Shown in pieces: positions 10,265-19,052 of a stretch of 64,000 nucleotides of DNA. Source of the stretch: Microvirga mediterraneensis (lineage in GTDB: Bacteria > Pseudomonadota > Alphaproteobacteria > Rhizobiales > Beijerinckiaceae); the NCBI RefSeq assembly GCF_013520865.1, contig NZ_JACDXJ010000001.1:930001-994000 (forward strand), given 5' to 3'. Under the pieces are notes generated by a model. It saw only the letters and a program-made list of their open reading frames with translations, was not told where the DNA came from and did no database searches. Within the stretch, counting starts at the first letter, position 1; each line of letters starts with the position of its first letter. Made by a program: the position numbers and the translations under genes.

Positions 10265-11962
10265 ATGTCTGCAGCTTTGCAACAGCCGAGCCGTGAAGAT
10301 TTCGCGGCCCTGCTCGAAGAATCCTTCCGCACCTCCGAGATCAGCGAAGGCTCGGTCGTGAAGGGCAAGGTGGTCGCGATCGAAAAGGACGTCGCGGTCA
10401 TCGATATCGGCGCCAAGACCGAAGGTCGCGTCGCCCTGAAAGAATTTGCCGGCCCGAACCGCGACCAGACGGTCAATGTCGGTGACGAGGTCGAGGTCTA
10501 TGTCGAGCGCATCGAGAATGCGCTGGGCGAGGCCGTCATCTCCCGTGACAAGGCCCGCCGCGAAGAGTCGTGGGTGAAGCTCGAGAAGGCCTTCGAGGCC
10601 GGCGAGCGCGTCAACGGCACGATCTTCAACCAGGTGAAGGGCGGCTACACGGTCGACCTCGACGGCGCCGTGGCGTTCCTGCCCCGCTCGCAGGTCGACA
10701 TCCGCCCGGTCCGCGACGTCACCCCGCTCATGGGCGTGGCTCAGCCGTTCCAGATCCTCAAGATGGACCGCCGCCGCGGCAACATCGTCGTGTCGCGCCG
10801 CACGGTTCTCGAAGAGAGCCGCGCCGAGCAGCGTTCCGAGCTCGTGGCCAACCTCGAAGAGGGTCAGGTCATCGACGGCGTGGTCAAGAACATCACCGAG
10901 TACGGTGCGTTCGTTGATCTCGGCGGCATCGACGGCCTGCTCCACGTCACCGACATGGCATGGCGCCGCGTCAACCATCCGTCCGAGGTCGTAACCATCG
11001 GCCAGACGGTGAAGGTGAAGATCATCAAGATCAACCACGAGACGCACCGCATCTCGCTGGGCATCAAGCAGCTGCTGGCCGATCCGTGGGAGGGCATCGC
11101 CGCCCGTTACCCCGTCGGCGCCAAGCTGAAGGGCCGCGTCACGAACATCACCGATTACGGTGCGTTCGTGGAGCTGGAGCCGGGCATCGAAGGCCTGATC
11201 CACGTGTCCGAGATGTCCTGGACGAAGAAGAACGTCCACCCCGGCAAGATCATCTCCACCTCGCAGGAGGTTGAGGTCGTGATCCTCGAGGTCGACCAGG
11301 TGAAGCGCCGCATCTCGCTCGGCCTGAAGCAGACGCTCCAGAACCCGTGGGAAGCCTTCGCCGAGAAGCACCCTGTCGGGTCCGAAGTCGAAGGCGAGGT
11401 CAAGAACAAGACCGAGTTCGGTCTGTTCATCGGTCTCGAGAACGACGTCGACGGCATGGTCCACCTCTCGGACCTCGACTGGAACCGTCCGGGCGAGCAG
11501 GTCATCGACGACTTCAAGAAGGGCGACGTCGTGCGCGCTCAGGTTCTCGACGTGGACGTCGAGAAGGAGCGTATCTCCCTCGGCATCAAGCAGCTTGCGG
11601 GCGATCCCTTCGCCGAAGCCGGCGAGATCAAGAAGGGCCAGATCGTCACCTGCGAGGTTCTCGAGGTGAAGGACGGCGGCCTGGAGGTGAAGATCGTCGA
11701 CACCGACCTCTCCACCTTCATCAAGCGCAACGAGCTCGCTCGTGACCGCGCCGACCAGCGCCCCGAGCGCTTCGCCGCCGGCGAGAAGCTCGATGCCCGC
11801 GTCACGCAGTTCGACCGCAAGGCCCGTCGCGTCACCGTCTCCATCAAGGCCCTCGAGGTCGCTGAGGAGAAGGAGGCCATGGCTCAGTACGGCTCCGCCG
11901 ATTCGGGTGCTTCGCTCGGCGACATCCTGGGCGCTGCCCTGAAGGCCAAGGACAAGAAGTAA
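10265..11962 (+). CDS. rpsA: 30S ribosomal protein S1
   Basis: This essential mRNA-binding ribosomal protein has 565 residues and six S1 (OB-fold) repeats, as usual for alphaproteobacteria. Repeats 3 and 4 are the most canonical (GVVKNITEYGAFVDLGG and GRVTNITDYGAFVELEP). A clear Shine-Dalgarno sequence (CAGGAGAACCT) precedes the ATG. In many relatives cmk lies upstream and sppA-ihfB directly downstream. Here cmk is absent, an MHS permease gene precedes rpsA, and sppA is 31.6 kb away. A strong terminator follows. Confidence 0.98.
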   Translation: MSAALQQPSREDFAALLEESFRTSEISEGSVVKGKVVAIEKDVAVIDIGAKTEGRVALKEFAGPNRDQTVNVGDEVEVYVERIENALGEAVISRDKARREESWVKLEKAFEAGERVNGTIFNQVKGGYTVDLDGAVAFLPRSQVDIRPVRDVTPLMGVAQPFQILKMDRRRGNIVVSRRTVLEESRAEQRSELVANLEEGQVIDGVVKNITEYGAFVDLGGIDGLLHVTDMAWRRVNHPSEVVTIGQTVKVKIIKINHETHRISLGIKQLLADPWEGIAARYPVGAKLKGRVTNITDYGAFVELEPGIEGLIHVSEMSWTKKNVHPGKIISTSQEVEVVILEVDQVKRRISLGLKQTLQNPWEAFAEKHPVGSEVEGEVKNKTEFGLFIGLENDVDGMVHLSDLDWNRPGEQVIDDFKKGDVVRAQVLDVDVEKERISLGIKQLAGDPFAEAGEIKKGQIVTCEVLEVKDGGLEVKIVDTDLSTFIKRNELARDRADQRPERFAAGEKLDARVTQFDRKARRVTVSIKALEVAEEKEAMAQYGSADSGASLGDILGAALKAKDKK

Positions 11963-11992
11963 TCAGGTTCTCGAGATTCGAGAATCCGATGG

Positions 11993-12022
11993 ATCCCCGG
12001 GCTCCGGCCCGGGGATTTTTTT
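11993..12022 (+). terminator. Strong intrinsic terminator of rpsA
   Basis: A perfect 10-bp stem, ATCCCCGGGC (11993-12002) with GCCCGGGGAT (12007-12016), has a 4-nt loop and runs straight into a tract of seven T (12016-12022). Confidence 0.95.
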
Positions 12023-12024
12023 GT

Positions 12025-12060
12025 TCGGCGCATCGCGCGGAAAAGTGGACCCGGTCTTCG
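12025..12060. repeat. Half copy of the rhizobial GGAAAAGTGG palindromic repeat
   Basis: GCGCATCGCGCGGAAAAGTGG followed by ACCCGGT resembles one arm of the common Rhizobiales intergenic element of the type GCATGAxCCGGAAAAGTGGGAACCGGTTTTC. A fuller copy is at 58905-58949. This one lies between the rpsA terminator and the phnF stop codon, at the left edge of the accessory block. Confidence 0.5.
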
Positions 12061-12088
12061 AGATCTCTCCAGCAAAGCCAGCCGAGTG

Positions 12089-12811
12089 TCAGCTTTGGAG
12101 CATCACGAGCTCCACCCGATCCGCCAGAAACTTGGTTCTGATGAACTGTATCGGCTGCCCTTCAAGGTCGACGTCGATCGCCTTGCTGATCAGGACGACC
12201 GCATCGGATGCGCAGCTCATCAGCTCGGCGTCCTTGGCCGAAACGCGCTCCGCTGTCAGGCGGGTCTCCCGGCGGCGATAGTCGACAATCCCTTCGCGCC
12301 GCAAGGCTTCGGTGATCGAACCCGTTTCGGCATAGGCGTCGACGATCCCGGGAAAACGCTCAGCCGAAAAGTACGATGTCGAGCGCGAGAGCGGAACGCC
12401 GTTCGCCACCGAGAGGCTGTCAAGACGGTGAAGCCGAGTGCCGACGCGGCACTCAAGCAGGGGCGCTAACACCGAATCCGACACAACGTAGTCGGACTTG
12501 ATGAGCCGCCCCGAGGGCTCCAGCGATTGCTTCAGCATGTTCTCGGAAAAGCGGGTCCGCGACCCGATGGGATAAACGATGCGTTGCGGCTTGCTGTTCA
12601 CGAACGTGCCGCGCCCACGCTCCACGCGCAGCAATCCGTCTGCGGTCAGAGCCGCGATGGCACGACGGATCGTATGGCGATTGACGCCGTAACGCGCCGC
12701 CAGCTCAAATTCGGAGGGGAGAGCGTCAGAGATAACGCCGTCATCGATATTCGTACGGATGTCGTCCGCCACCCGCCGCCAGCGTGTGACGCCGTCTATA
12801 TTGGGCTTCAT
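12089..12811 (-). CDS. phnF: GntR/HutC-family regulator of phosphonate metabolism
   Basis: This transcriptional repressor of the phn genes has 240 residues. The N-terminal winged HTH (LPSEFELAARYGVNRHTIRRA ... GLLRVERGRGTFV) is followed by a UTRA ligand-binding domain of the HutC type (from about residue 90). The ATG at 12809-12811 has AAAGGCGG upstream and is preferred over an upstream TTG. It is transcribed divergently from phnG, and a candidate operator (12880-12899) lies in the shared control region. The ligand of PhnF-type regulators is presumed to be a phosphonate or pathway intermediate. Confidence 0.9.
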   Translation of the reverse strand: MKPNIDGVTRWRRVADDIRTNIDDGVISDALPSEFELAARYGVNRHTIRRAIAALTADGLLRVERGRGTFVNSKPQRIVYPIGSRTRFSENMLKQSLEPSGRLIKSDYVVSDSVLAPLLECRVGTRLHRLDSLSVANGVPLSRSTSYFSAERFPGIVDAYAETGSITEALRREGIVDYRRRETRLTAERVSAKDAELMSCASDAVVLISKAIDVDLEGQPIQFIRTKFLADRVELVMLQS

Positions 12812-12830
12812 CGGCACCGCCTTTCGCAAA

Positions 12831-12848
12831 ACGTCATCAGGTTGTCAC
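12831..12848 (+). promoter_or_regulatory. Candidate PHO box and promoter of the phn operon
   Basis: ACGTCAT (12831-12837), a 4-bp spacer, and TTGTCAC (12842-12848) match the PhoB consensus CTGTCAT-N4-CTGTCAY at 11 of 14 positions. Eleven bases after the second repeat is TAGAAC (12860-12865), a plausible -10 element at the spacing normal for PhoB-dependent promoters, which often lack a -35. Transcription would start near 12872. PhoB dependence is an inference. Confidence 0.55.
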
Positions 12849-12879
12849 GGTCGACACGCTAGAACACGAACATGAATGG

Positions 12880-12899
12880 TTGTCTAGACTTTTAGACAA
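12880..12899. promoter_or_regulatory. Inverted repeat, probable PhnF operator
   Basis: TTGTCTA (12880-12886) and TAGACAA (12893-12899) form a perfect 7-bp inverted repeat with a 6-bp spacer. It lies just after the predicted phnG transcription start and before the phnG ATG, in the gap shared with divergent phnF. This position is suited to repression by a dimeric GntR regulator. Confidence 0.6.
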
Positions 12900-12911
12900 G
12901 TGAGCCACCGA

Positions 12912-13364
12912 ATGCACTCTCCTCATGAAGCCCGAAAGCGGAGGCTGGAGGCCCTGGCCTCCGGCAACCCGGCCCATCTCGCGCAGCGATATGCCAAGCT
13001 GGAACCGTCCGCCCCTGCGGCGACACCCATCCGTGGCCCTGAAATCGGTACGGTCATGCTCCGGGGCCGAGCGGGCGGCGGCGGCGCCATCTTCAATCTC
13101 GGCGAAGCCACGGTGACACGAGCGACAGTGAAGCTCGTCACAGGCGAGATCGGTCATGCGATCGTCCTCGGCCGCGAACCGCGGATGGCGAGCATCGTCG
13201 CGCATCTCGATGCGCTTTCGCAGCTTCCGAACTGGGTCCAGGTGATCGAAGCCGACTTCGTTTCGCCGGCGCTGGCGGAACAGGACGCCGCGCGGGCACG
13301 GCAGGCTGAGGAGACGGAGGCCACGCGCGTCGACTTCTTCACCATGGTTCGGGGAGAGGATTGA
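12912..13364 (+). CDS. phnG: Phosphonate C-P lyase system protein PhnG
   Basis: It is a subunit of the C-P lyase core complex (PhnGHIJ) and, with PhnI, PhnH and PhnL, helps install methylphosphonate on the ribose of ATP. The 150-residue length is normal. Recognisable segments are PIRGPEIGTVMLRGRAGGGG, LGEATVTRATVKL and the GEIGHAIVLGR region. The start is uncertain: a GTG at 12900 is in frame, but it would overlap the operator, so the ATG at 12912 with GTGAG upstream is chosen. The stop overlaps the phnH start by one base. Confidence 0.9.
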   Translation: MHSPHEARKRRLEALASGNPAHLAQRYAKLEPSAPAATPIRGPEIGTVMLRGRAGGGGAIFNLGEATVTRATVKLVTGEIGHAIVLGREPRMASIVAHLDALSQLPNWVQVIEADFVSPALAEQDAARARQAEETEATRVDFFTMVRGED

Positions 13365-13960
13365 TGGCTGGCATTACCCTGTTGGATGGCGGGTTCACTG
13401 CTCCGGTCTATCAATCGCAGGCCGCATTCCGCCTCGTGATGGACGCGATGGCGCATCCTGGCCGCATCGTCGATTTGGGTCAGCCGGTTCATGCGCCTGC
13501 GCCGCTGGAGCCTGCGGCCGCGATCGTGCTGGCAACGCTCGCCGATTACGACACCCCGGTCTGGTTTGAAGACAAGGGCGTGGATGCAGCTGCGTCGTGG
13601 CTGACGTTCCATACGGGCGCGACGGTCGCGTCCGATCCATCCGACGCAAGCTTTGCGGTTCTCGCCAAGCATAGTCCGGTCGAGGGCTGGCTGAAATTCG
13701 CCATGGGCTCGGCCTCTTACCCGGACCGATCTGCGACACTGCTTCTGCCGGTGGCAAGCCTGCGCGACGGCACGCCGCTGACGATCCGTGGCCCCGGCAT
13801 CGAGACCACGGCCACGATCGCACCACGCGGTCTGCCCGACGGGTTCACCCAAACAATGGCGATCAATGCGGCCCGCTACCCGCTGGGCTTCGACCTGCTC
13901 CTGGTCTGCGGCAGCGAATTGACCGCGCTGCCGCGTACCACCCGCCTTGTGGAGGCTTGA
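13364..13960 (+). CDS. phnH: Phosphonate C-P lyase system protein PhnH
   Basis: It is a core C-P lyase subunit with a PLP-transferase-like fold but no cofactor, 198 residues. The N-terminal FRLVMDAMAHPGRIVDL is characteristic, and RGPGIETTATIAPRGLP matches the conserved C-terminal region. The ATG at 13364 shares its A with the phnG stop (TGATG), and GGGGAGAGGA precedes it, so translation is coupled. phnI starts 3 nt after its stop. Confidence 0.93.
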   Translation: MAGITLLDGGFTAPVYQSQAAFRLVMDAMAHPGRIVDLGQPVHAPAPLEPAAAIVLATLADYDTPVWFEDKGVDAAASWLTFHTGATVASDPSDASFAVLAKHSPVEGWLKFAMGSASYPDRSATLLLPVASLRDGTPLTIRGPGIETTATIAPRGLPDGFTQTMAINAARYPLGFDLLLVCGSELTALPRTTRLVEA

Positions 13961-13963
13961 GCC

Positions 13964-15064
13964 ATGTATGTCGCGGTAAAAGGTGGAGAGGCGGCGATCT
14001 CGAATGCGCATCGCCTCATGGCCGACCGTCGGCGGGGTGACCGCGATGTGCCGGCACTCTCCGTCGAGCAGATCGTCAACCAATTGTCCCTTGGCGTCGA
14101 TCGTGTGATGGGCGAGGGTTCCCTATACGATCCCGAACTCGCGGCGATGGCCGTGCGCCAGGCGCGCGGCGATCTGATCGAAGCCATCTTCCTCCTGCGC
14201 GCTTATCGAACCACGCTGCCGCGGTTCGGCAATGCGTGCCCCATCGACACGAACAGGATGCGCATTGAACGCCGGGTTTCGGCGACCTTCAAGGACATCC
14301 CGGGCGGCCAGCTGCTGGGACCGACCTTCGACTACACGCACCGCCTGATCGACCCGTCCATGGCCAGTGACGAAGCTGTCGCGGATCCCGTCAAGCGGGA
14401 GCGCCGGGCGGATGAGAGCTGCCCGCGCGTGACCGATCTTCTCGATGGTCGAGGGCTGATCGAGGCTGATGTCCCGAGCAACGATGAACCGGGCGACCTG
14501 ACGCGCGAGGCGATTGCCTATCCGGTCGGACGCGACATCCGCCTGCAGGCCCTGGCACGCGGCGACGAGGGCTTCCTGCTCGCCCTCGGCTATTCGACGC
14601 AGCGCGGCTACGGTCGAACCCACCCGTTCGTCGGTGAGATCCGGATCGGCATGGTCGATATCGAGGTGGAGGTGCCCGAGCTCGGCTTTGCCGTGTGCAT
14701 CGGCGCGATCCGGGTCACCGAATGCCAGATGGTGTCGCAGTTCAAGGGAAGCGCCGATACGCCGCCCCGGTTCACGCGGGGTTATGGGCTGGTCTTCGGG
14801 CAATCCGAGCGCAAGGCGATGGCCATGAGTCTCGTTGACCGCGCGCTGAGAGCCGATGAGTTCAACGAGCAACGGCTGGCTCCGGCGCAGGACGAGGAAT
14901 TCGTGCTGGAGCATTGCGACAACGTGCAGGCCACAGGCTTCGTGGAGCACCTGAAGCTTCCCCATTATGTCGATTTCCAAGCAGAGCTCGACTTGCTGCG
15001 AACCCTGCGCCGCGAGGCCGAAACGGCGAGTGTCGACACACCCATGAGCGAGGCAGCAGAATGA
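13964..15064 (+). CDS. phnI: Phosphonate C-P lyase system protein PhnI
   Basis: It is a core subunit with nucleosidase activity: it displaces adenine from ATP or GTP and, with PhnG, PhnH and PhnL, forms ribose 1-methylphosphonate 5-triphosphate. The length of 366 residues is typical. MYVAVKGGEAAI at the start and the LALGYSTQRGYGRTHPFVGE segment are diagnostic. The stop overlaps the phnJ ATG (ATGA). Confidence 0.95.
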   Translation: MYVAVKGGEAAISNAHRLMADRRRGDRDVPALSVEQIVNQLSLGVDRVMGEGSLYDPELAAMAVRQARGDLIEAIFLLRAYRTTLPRFGNACPIDTNRMRIERRVSATFKDIPGGQLLGPTFDYTHRLIDPSMASDEAVADPVKRERRADESCPRVTDLLDGRGLIEADVPSNDEPGDLTREAIAYPVGRDIRLQALARGDEGFLLALGYSTQRGYGRTHPFVGEIRIGMVDIEVEVPELGFAVCIGAIRVTECQMVSQFKGSADTPPRFTRGYGLVFGQSERKAMAMSLVDRALRADEFNEQRLAPAQDEEFVLEHCDNVQATGFVEHLKLPHYVDFQAELDLLRTLRREAETASVDTPMSEAAE

Positions 15065-15966
15065 AGAATACCTCCCTGCCTGCATATAACTTCGCCTATC
15101 TCGACGAGCAGACGAAGCGCATGATCCGGCGTGCGATCCTGAAGGCAATTGCGATCCCCGGATACCAGGTGCCGTTCGCCTCCCGCGAGATGCCCATGCC
15201 TTATGGCTGGGGCACAGGCGGAGTGCAGGTCACCGCATCGATCCTCGGCCCGGACGATGTGCTCAAGGTCATCGATCAGGGCGCCGACGATACCACCAAT
15301 GCGGTGTCGATCCGGGCATTCTTCGCCAAGGTCGCGAATGTTGCTACGACGACGCGGACGGCAGACGCAACGATCATCCAGACCCGCCACCGCATTCCCG
15401 AGACTCCCCTAACCCAGGGCCAGATCATCGTCTATCAGGTGCCGATCCCCGAGCCTCTCCGCTTCCTCGAGCCGCGTGAGACGGAAACCCGCGTGATGCA
15501 TGCGCTGGAAGAGTATGGCCTCGTGCATGTCAAGCTCTACGAGGATATTGCGCAGCATGGCCACATCGCCACGACCTACGCCTATCCCGTAAAGGTCGAG
15601 GGCCGCTATGTCATGGATCCGTCGCCGATCCCCAAGTTCGACAATCCGAAAATGCACCGCTCGCCCGCGCTGCAGCTTTTTGGCGCCGGCCGTGAAAAGC
15701 GGATCTACGCGCTGCCGCCCTTCACCGATGTGGTCAGCCTCGACTTCGAGGACCACCCATTCACCGTCCAGCGCTTCGAATCCCGTTGCGCGCTGTGCGA
15801 TGCGCAGGACGTGTACATGGACGAGGTCATCACCGACGACCGGGGCGGGCGTATGTTCGTTTGCTCCGACACGGATCATTGCGAAACCCGCCGGTCCGAC
15901 GGGTGCCAGGGAGCAGGCTTGCCGCAGCACAGCGCGGCGAAGGCCGGCCGGGAGGCTTCAGAATGA
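15061..15966 (+). CDS. phnJ: C-P lyase PhnJ (radical SAM-type, cleaves the C-P bond)
   Basis: It is the catalytic subunit that splits ribose 1-methylphosphonate 5-phosphate into methane (or another alkane) and ribose 1,2-cyclic phosphate 5-phosphate, using a [4Fe-4S] cluster and S-adenosylmethionine. The 301-residue protein has the expected cysteines: Cys243, Cys246 and Cys268 as cluster ligands and Cys274 as the likely thiyl-radical residue (CALC ... VCSDTDHC). GYQVPFASREMPMPYGWGTGG is the conserved N-terminal block. It overlaps both phnI and phnK by ATGA, so the core complex is translationally coupled. Confidence 0.97.
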   Translation: MKNTSLPAYNFAYLDEQTKRMIRRAILKAIAIPGYQVPFASREMPMPYGWGTGGVQVTASILGPDDVLKVIDQGADDTTNAVSIRAFFAKVANVATTTRTADATIIQTRHRIPETPLTQGQIIVYQVPIPEPLRFLEPRETETRVMHALEEYGLVHVKLYEDIAQHGHIATTYAYPVKVEGRYVMDPSPIPKFDNPKMHRSPALQLFGAGREKRIYALPPFTDVVSLDFEDHPFTVQRFESRCALCDAQDVYMDEVITDDRGGRMFVCSDTDHCETRRSDGCQGAGLPQHSAAKAGREASE

Positions 15967-16739
15967 ACAGCGAACCGATCCTCTCCGTCCGCAAGCTGGA
16001 AAAGCGCTACGGCAATTTCATCGGATGCACCGACGTCTCCTTCGACGTCTGGCCGGGCGAGGTTGTCGCAATCGTCGGTGAGTCCGGCTCCGGCAAGACG
16101 ACCCTGCTCAACTGCATTTCAACGCGCCTGGAGCGGAGTAGCGGCGAAATTCGCTACCGGACGCGCGACCGGCGGTTCCCGGACCTCGCGGATCTGAGCG
16201 AAGCCGAGCTCCGCTTCCTCATGCGGACGGACTGGGGGTTCGTGCATCAGAACCCGGCAGACGGGTTGCGGATGCGCGTATCGGCGGGCGCCAACGTCGG
16301 CGAAAGGCTGATGGCGATCGGCGAGCGCACCTATGGCGAGATCCGGCGTCGGGCGGGCGACTGGTTGGAGCGCGTCGAGATCGCGGTCTCCCGCATCGAC
16401 GACATGCCGGTCTCATTCTCGGGCGGTATGCGGCAGCGCCTGCAGATTGCGCGCAACCTCGTCACCCACCCTCGCCTGATCTTCATGGATGAGCCGACCG
16501 GGGGTCTCGACGTCTCGGTCCAAGCGCGGGTTCTCGACCTGCTGCGGATGCTGGTCTCGGATCTGGGCCTGTCGGTGATCATCGTGACCCATGATCTGGC
16601 CGTCGCCCGCCTCCTGTCGCAACGCATGATCGTCATGAAGAGCGGGAGGATCGTCGAGCAGGGACTGACCGATCGCGTGATGGACGACCCAAACCATCCC
16701 TACACCCAGCTTCTCGTCGCCTCAATCCTGGAGAACTGA
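15963..16739 (+). CDS. phnK: Phosphonate C-P lyase ATP-binding protein PhnK
   Basis: It is an ABC-type ATPase that docks on the PhnGHIJ core rather than on a membrane permease. The 258-residue protein has Walker A GESGSGKTT, a Q-loop (FVHQNPADGLRMRVSAG, typical of PhnK), the signature SFSGGMRQRLQIARNL and Walker B LIFMDEPTGGLD. The ATG overlaps the phnJ stop, and phnL begins one base after its stop. Confidence 0.95.
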   Translation: MNSEPILSVRKLEKRYGNFIGCTDVSFDVWPGEVVAIVGESGSGKTTLLNCISTRLERSSGEIRYRTRDRRFPDLADLSEAELRFLMRTDWGFVHQNPADGLRMRVSAGANVGERLMAIGERTYGEIRRRAGDWLERVEIAVSRIDDMPVSFSGGMRQRLQIARNLVTHPRLIFMDEPTGGLDVSVQARVLDLLRMLVSDLGLSVIIVTHDLAVARLLSQRMIVMKSGRIVEQGLTDRVMDDPNHPYTQLLVASILEN

Positions 16740-16740
16740 A

Positions 16741-17481
16741 ATGGTGGCCGACAATCCCACTGCCATGGCTGGTGCTCCGCTGCTTTCGGTCGAGGACGTA
16801 TCCAAATCGTTCACGATCCACCTCCGTGGCGGCGTCCGCCTTCCCGTCGTGGCCAATGTCACGTTTGATGTATCGTCCGGCGAATGCCTTGTGCTGGGCG
16901 GACCGTCAGGGATCGGCAAGTCGTCCATCCTGCGGATGATTTTCGGCAATTACGCCGTCGATGCCGGCCGCATCCTTGTGCGGGACCGCAGCACCGGTCA
17001 CGTCGCAGATCTCGCATCCGGCGATCCCCGGCTGATCCTCAGTCTCCGGCGGGATCATATCGGCTATGTCAGCCAGTTCCTCCGGGCGATCCCGCGGGTT
17101 TCGGCTCTGGACGTTGTGGCCGAGCCGCTCCTCGCGCGTGGAATCGAGCGCAACCTGGCAGCAAGCCGCGCCGCTGCCATGCTCGAGCGGCTGAACCTGC
17201 CTTCGGCCCTCTTCAATCTCCCTCCGGCAACGTTCTCCGGAGGTGAGAAGCAGCGGGTGAACATCGCCCGCGGCTTCATGATCGATCATCCCATCCTTCT
17301 GCTCGACGAGCCGACAGCGTCCCTCGACGAGGCCAACCGGGATGTGGTCGTCGGCATGATCCGGGAGAAGCTCGCCGCTGGAACAGCCATCCTCGGGATC
17401 TTCCACGACATTCCGGTTCGCGAGGCGGTTGCGACGAAGGTCATCGACGTCTCGGCCTTCTCGACCAGGAGGGCTGCATGA
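16741..17481 (+). CDS. phnL: Phosphonate C-P lyase ATP-binding protein PhnL
   Basis: It is an ABC-type ATPase required with PhnG, PhnH and PhnI for the nucleophilic attack on ATP. The 246-residue protein has Walker [11 protein letters not shown], the ABC signature [15 protein letters not shown], Walker [12 protein letters not shown] and the H-loop IFHDIPVRE. The stop overlaps the start of the acyltransferase gene by ATGA. Confidence 0.95.
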   Translation: MVADNPTAMAGAPLLSVEDVSKSFTIHLRGGVRLPVVANVTFDVSSGECLVLGGPSGIGKSSILRMIFGNYAVDAGRILVRDRSTGHVADLASGDPRLILSLRRDHIGYVSQFLRAIPRVSALDVVAEPLLARGIERNLAASRAAAMLERLNLPSALFNLPPATFSGGEKQRVNIARGFMIDHPILLLDEPTASLDEANRDVVVGMIREKLAAGTAILGIFHDIPVREAVATKVIDVSAFSTRRAA

Positions 17482-18188
17482 TGCCCAAGCTCAACGAACA
17501 TGTGCCGCTCATCCACCCGACGGCCGATGTCGAGCAGTGCACGCTCGGTCGCTTTGTCGAGATCGAAGCGCGCTCGCGCGTGAGCGAGACGGTGCTGGGG
17601 GATTACTCCTACGTCATGCAGGACTGCGCGATCTGGTGCGCCAGGATAGGCAAATTCGCCAACATTGCTGCCGCCGTGCGGATCAATGCCACCAATCATC
17701 CCACCTGGCGCGCCACGCTGCATCACTTCACCTATCGCGCAGGCGACTATTTCGACGGTGCAGCGGACGAAGAGGAGTTTTTCGGGTGGCGCCGCTCCCA
17801 ACCGGTTACGATTGGCCATGATGTCTGGATCGGTCATGGAGCGACCATCCTGCCCGGCGTGACCATCGGCAACGGTGCCGTTGTTGGAGCGGGAGCCGTC
17901 GTCTCGCGCGATGTCGCGCCCTATACCATCGTCGGCGGCGTCCCCGCGCGCCTCATCCGGGAGCGCTTAAACCCTGAAATCGGACGGCGCATGGACCATC
18001 TGGCCTGGTGGGAATGGCCACACGACAAACTTTTCTCGGCGCTCGATGACTTCCGGAGGCTTACGGCAGAGGCTTTCGTCGAGCGTTATGAGACGCTGAC
18101 GTCAAACTTTCATCGAACTGACATCGAACCGTCGCCATCAGGTTATCCTGGGCCGGTAGGTTCCGACGAACAGGAATCATTCAGATGA
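17478..18188 (+). CDS. Hexapeptide-repeat acyltransferase of phosphonate operons
   Basis: This 236-residue left-handed beta-helix (LbH) transferase has repeated [LIV]GxxxxI-type hexapeptides ([55 protein letters not shown]), like chloramphenicol and maltose acetyltransferases. Proteins of this type are regularly found in rhizobial phn operons between phnL and phnC, but their reaction is not established. They are unrelated in fold to the GNAT enzyme PhnO, which acetylates aminoalkylphosphonates in E. coli, and could fill that role. It overlaps phnL and phnC by 4 nt each. Confidence 0.85.
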   Translation: MMPKLNEHVPLIHPTADVEQCTLGRFVEIEARSRVSETVLGDYSYVMQDCAIWCARIGKFANIAAAVRINATNHPTWRATLHHFTYRAGDYFDGAADEEEFFGWRRSQPVTIGHDVWIGHGATILPGVTIGNGAVVGAGAVVSRDVAPYTIVGGVPARLIRERLNPEIGRRMDHLAWWEWPHDKLFSALDDFRRLTAEAFVERYETLTSNFHRTDIEPSPSGYPGPVGSDEQESFR

Positions 18189-19024
18189 TCGCGACCAGCG
18201 TTTCCAACCTATCGAAGCGTTACGGAAAGACCCGGGCGCTCGACAATGTCAGCATCGACATCCGGCGTGGCGAGATGGTCGCACTCATCGGCGCATCAGG
18301 TTCCGGCAAGAGCACGCTCATCCGTCATATCGCGGGTCTCGAGGCCGGTGATGATGAGACGGGGAAAGTCGTTGTGCTCGGAGAGGTGTCGCAGATTGCG
18401 GGGCGGTTGATGCGTGGGCGCCCGGCCGGTCGCGTGGCGGTCATCTTCCAGCAATTCAATCTCGTCAGCCGTCTCTCGGTCCTGACCAATGTGCTCATCG
18501 GCAATCTGGGCCGGGTCCCCCGTTGGCGCGGCACGCTCGGCCTGTTCAAGCGGTCCGAGAAGGAGAAGGCGGAAGGCGCCCTGGCCCGTGTCGGCATCCC
18601 CCACGTGGCAAGTCAGCGCTCGTCGACGCTTTCGGGCGGTCAGCAACAGCGCGCCGCCATCGCGCGCACTCTGGTGCAGGAAGCGGAAATCCTGATCGCC
18701 GACGAGCCGATTTCCGCGCTCGACCCGTCCTCCGCACGGCGCGTGATGGACGTCCTGGCCGCGATCAATACGCAGGACAACATCACTGTCCTCGTGTCCC
18801 TGCACCAGGTCGAGTACGCGCGACGCTACTGCAAGCGTACGATCGCCATGCGCGATGGTCGCATCGTTTATGACGGGCCCTCGACAGCCCTTTCCAACAG
18901 TTTCCTCGCGGAGCTCTACGGCGACGCTTCGGAAGAACTGGTTCTGCCGGAGAGCCCGGCGGAACTGCTGCGAGCTCTGCCGGTCCGGCCGAACAGCCAC
19001 GACCCAGTGCACATGTTAGCCTGA
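18185..19024 (+). CDS. phnC: Phosphonate ABC transporter ATP-binding protein
   Basis: It is the ATPase of the phosphonate importer, 279 residues. Walker A is GASGSGKST, the signature is [16 protein letters not shown], and Walker [14 protein letters not shown] is typical of PhnC. The [20 protein letters not shown]-loop segment is also family-specific. The gene starts within the acyltransferase stop (ATGA) and is followed by phnD after 28 nt. Confidence 0.95.
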   Translation: MIATSVSNLSKRYGKTRALDNVSIDIRRGEMVALIGASGSGKSTLIRHIAGLEAGDDETGKVVVLGEVSQIAGRLMRGRPAGRVAVIFQQFNLVSRLSVLTNVLIGNLGRVPRWRGTLGLFKRSEKEKAEGALARVGIPHVASQRSSTLSGGQQQRAAIARTLVQEAEILIADEPISALDPSSARRVMDVLAAINTQDNITVLVSLHQVEYARRYCKRTIAMRDGRIVYDGPSTALSNSFLAELYGDASEELVLPESPAELLRALPVRPNSHDPVHMLA

Positions 19025-19052
19025 ACCTAGGAAGATAAGCGGAGAATCTGGA

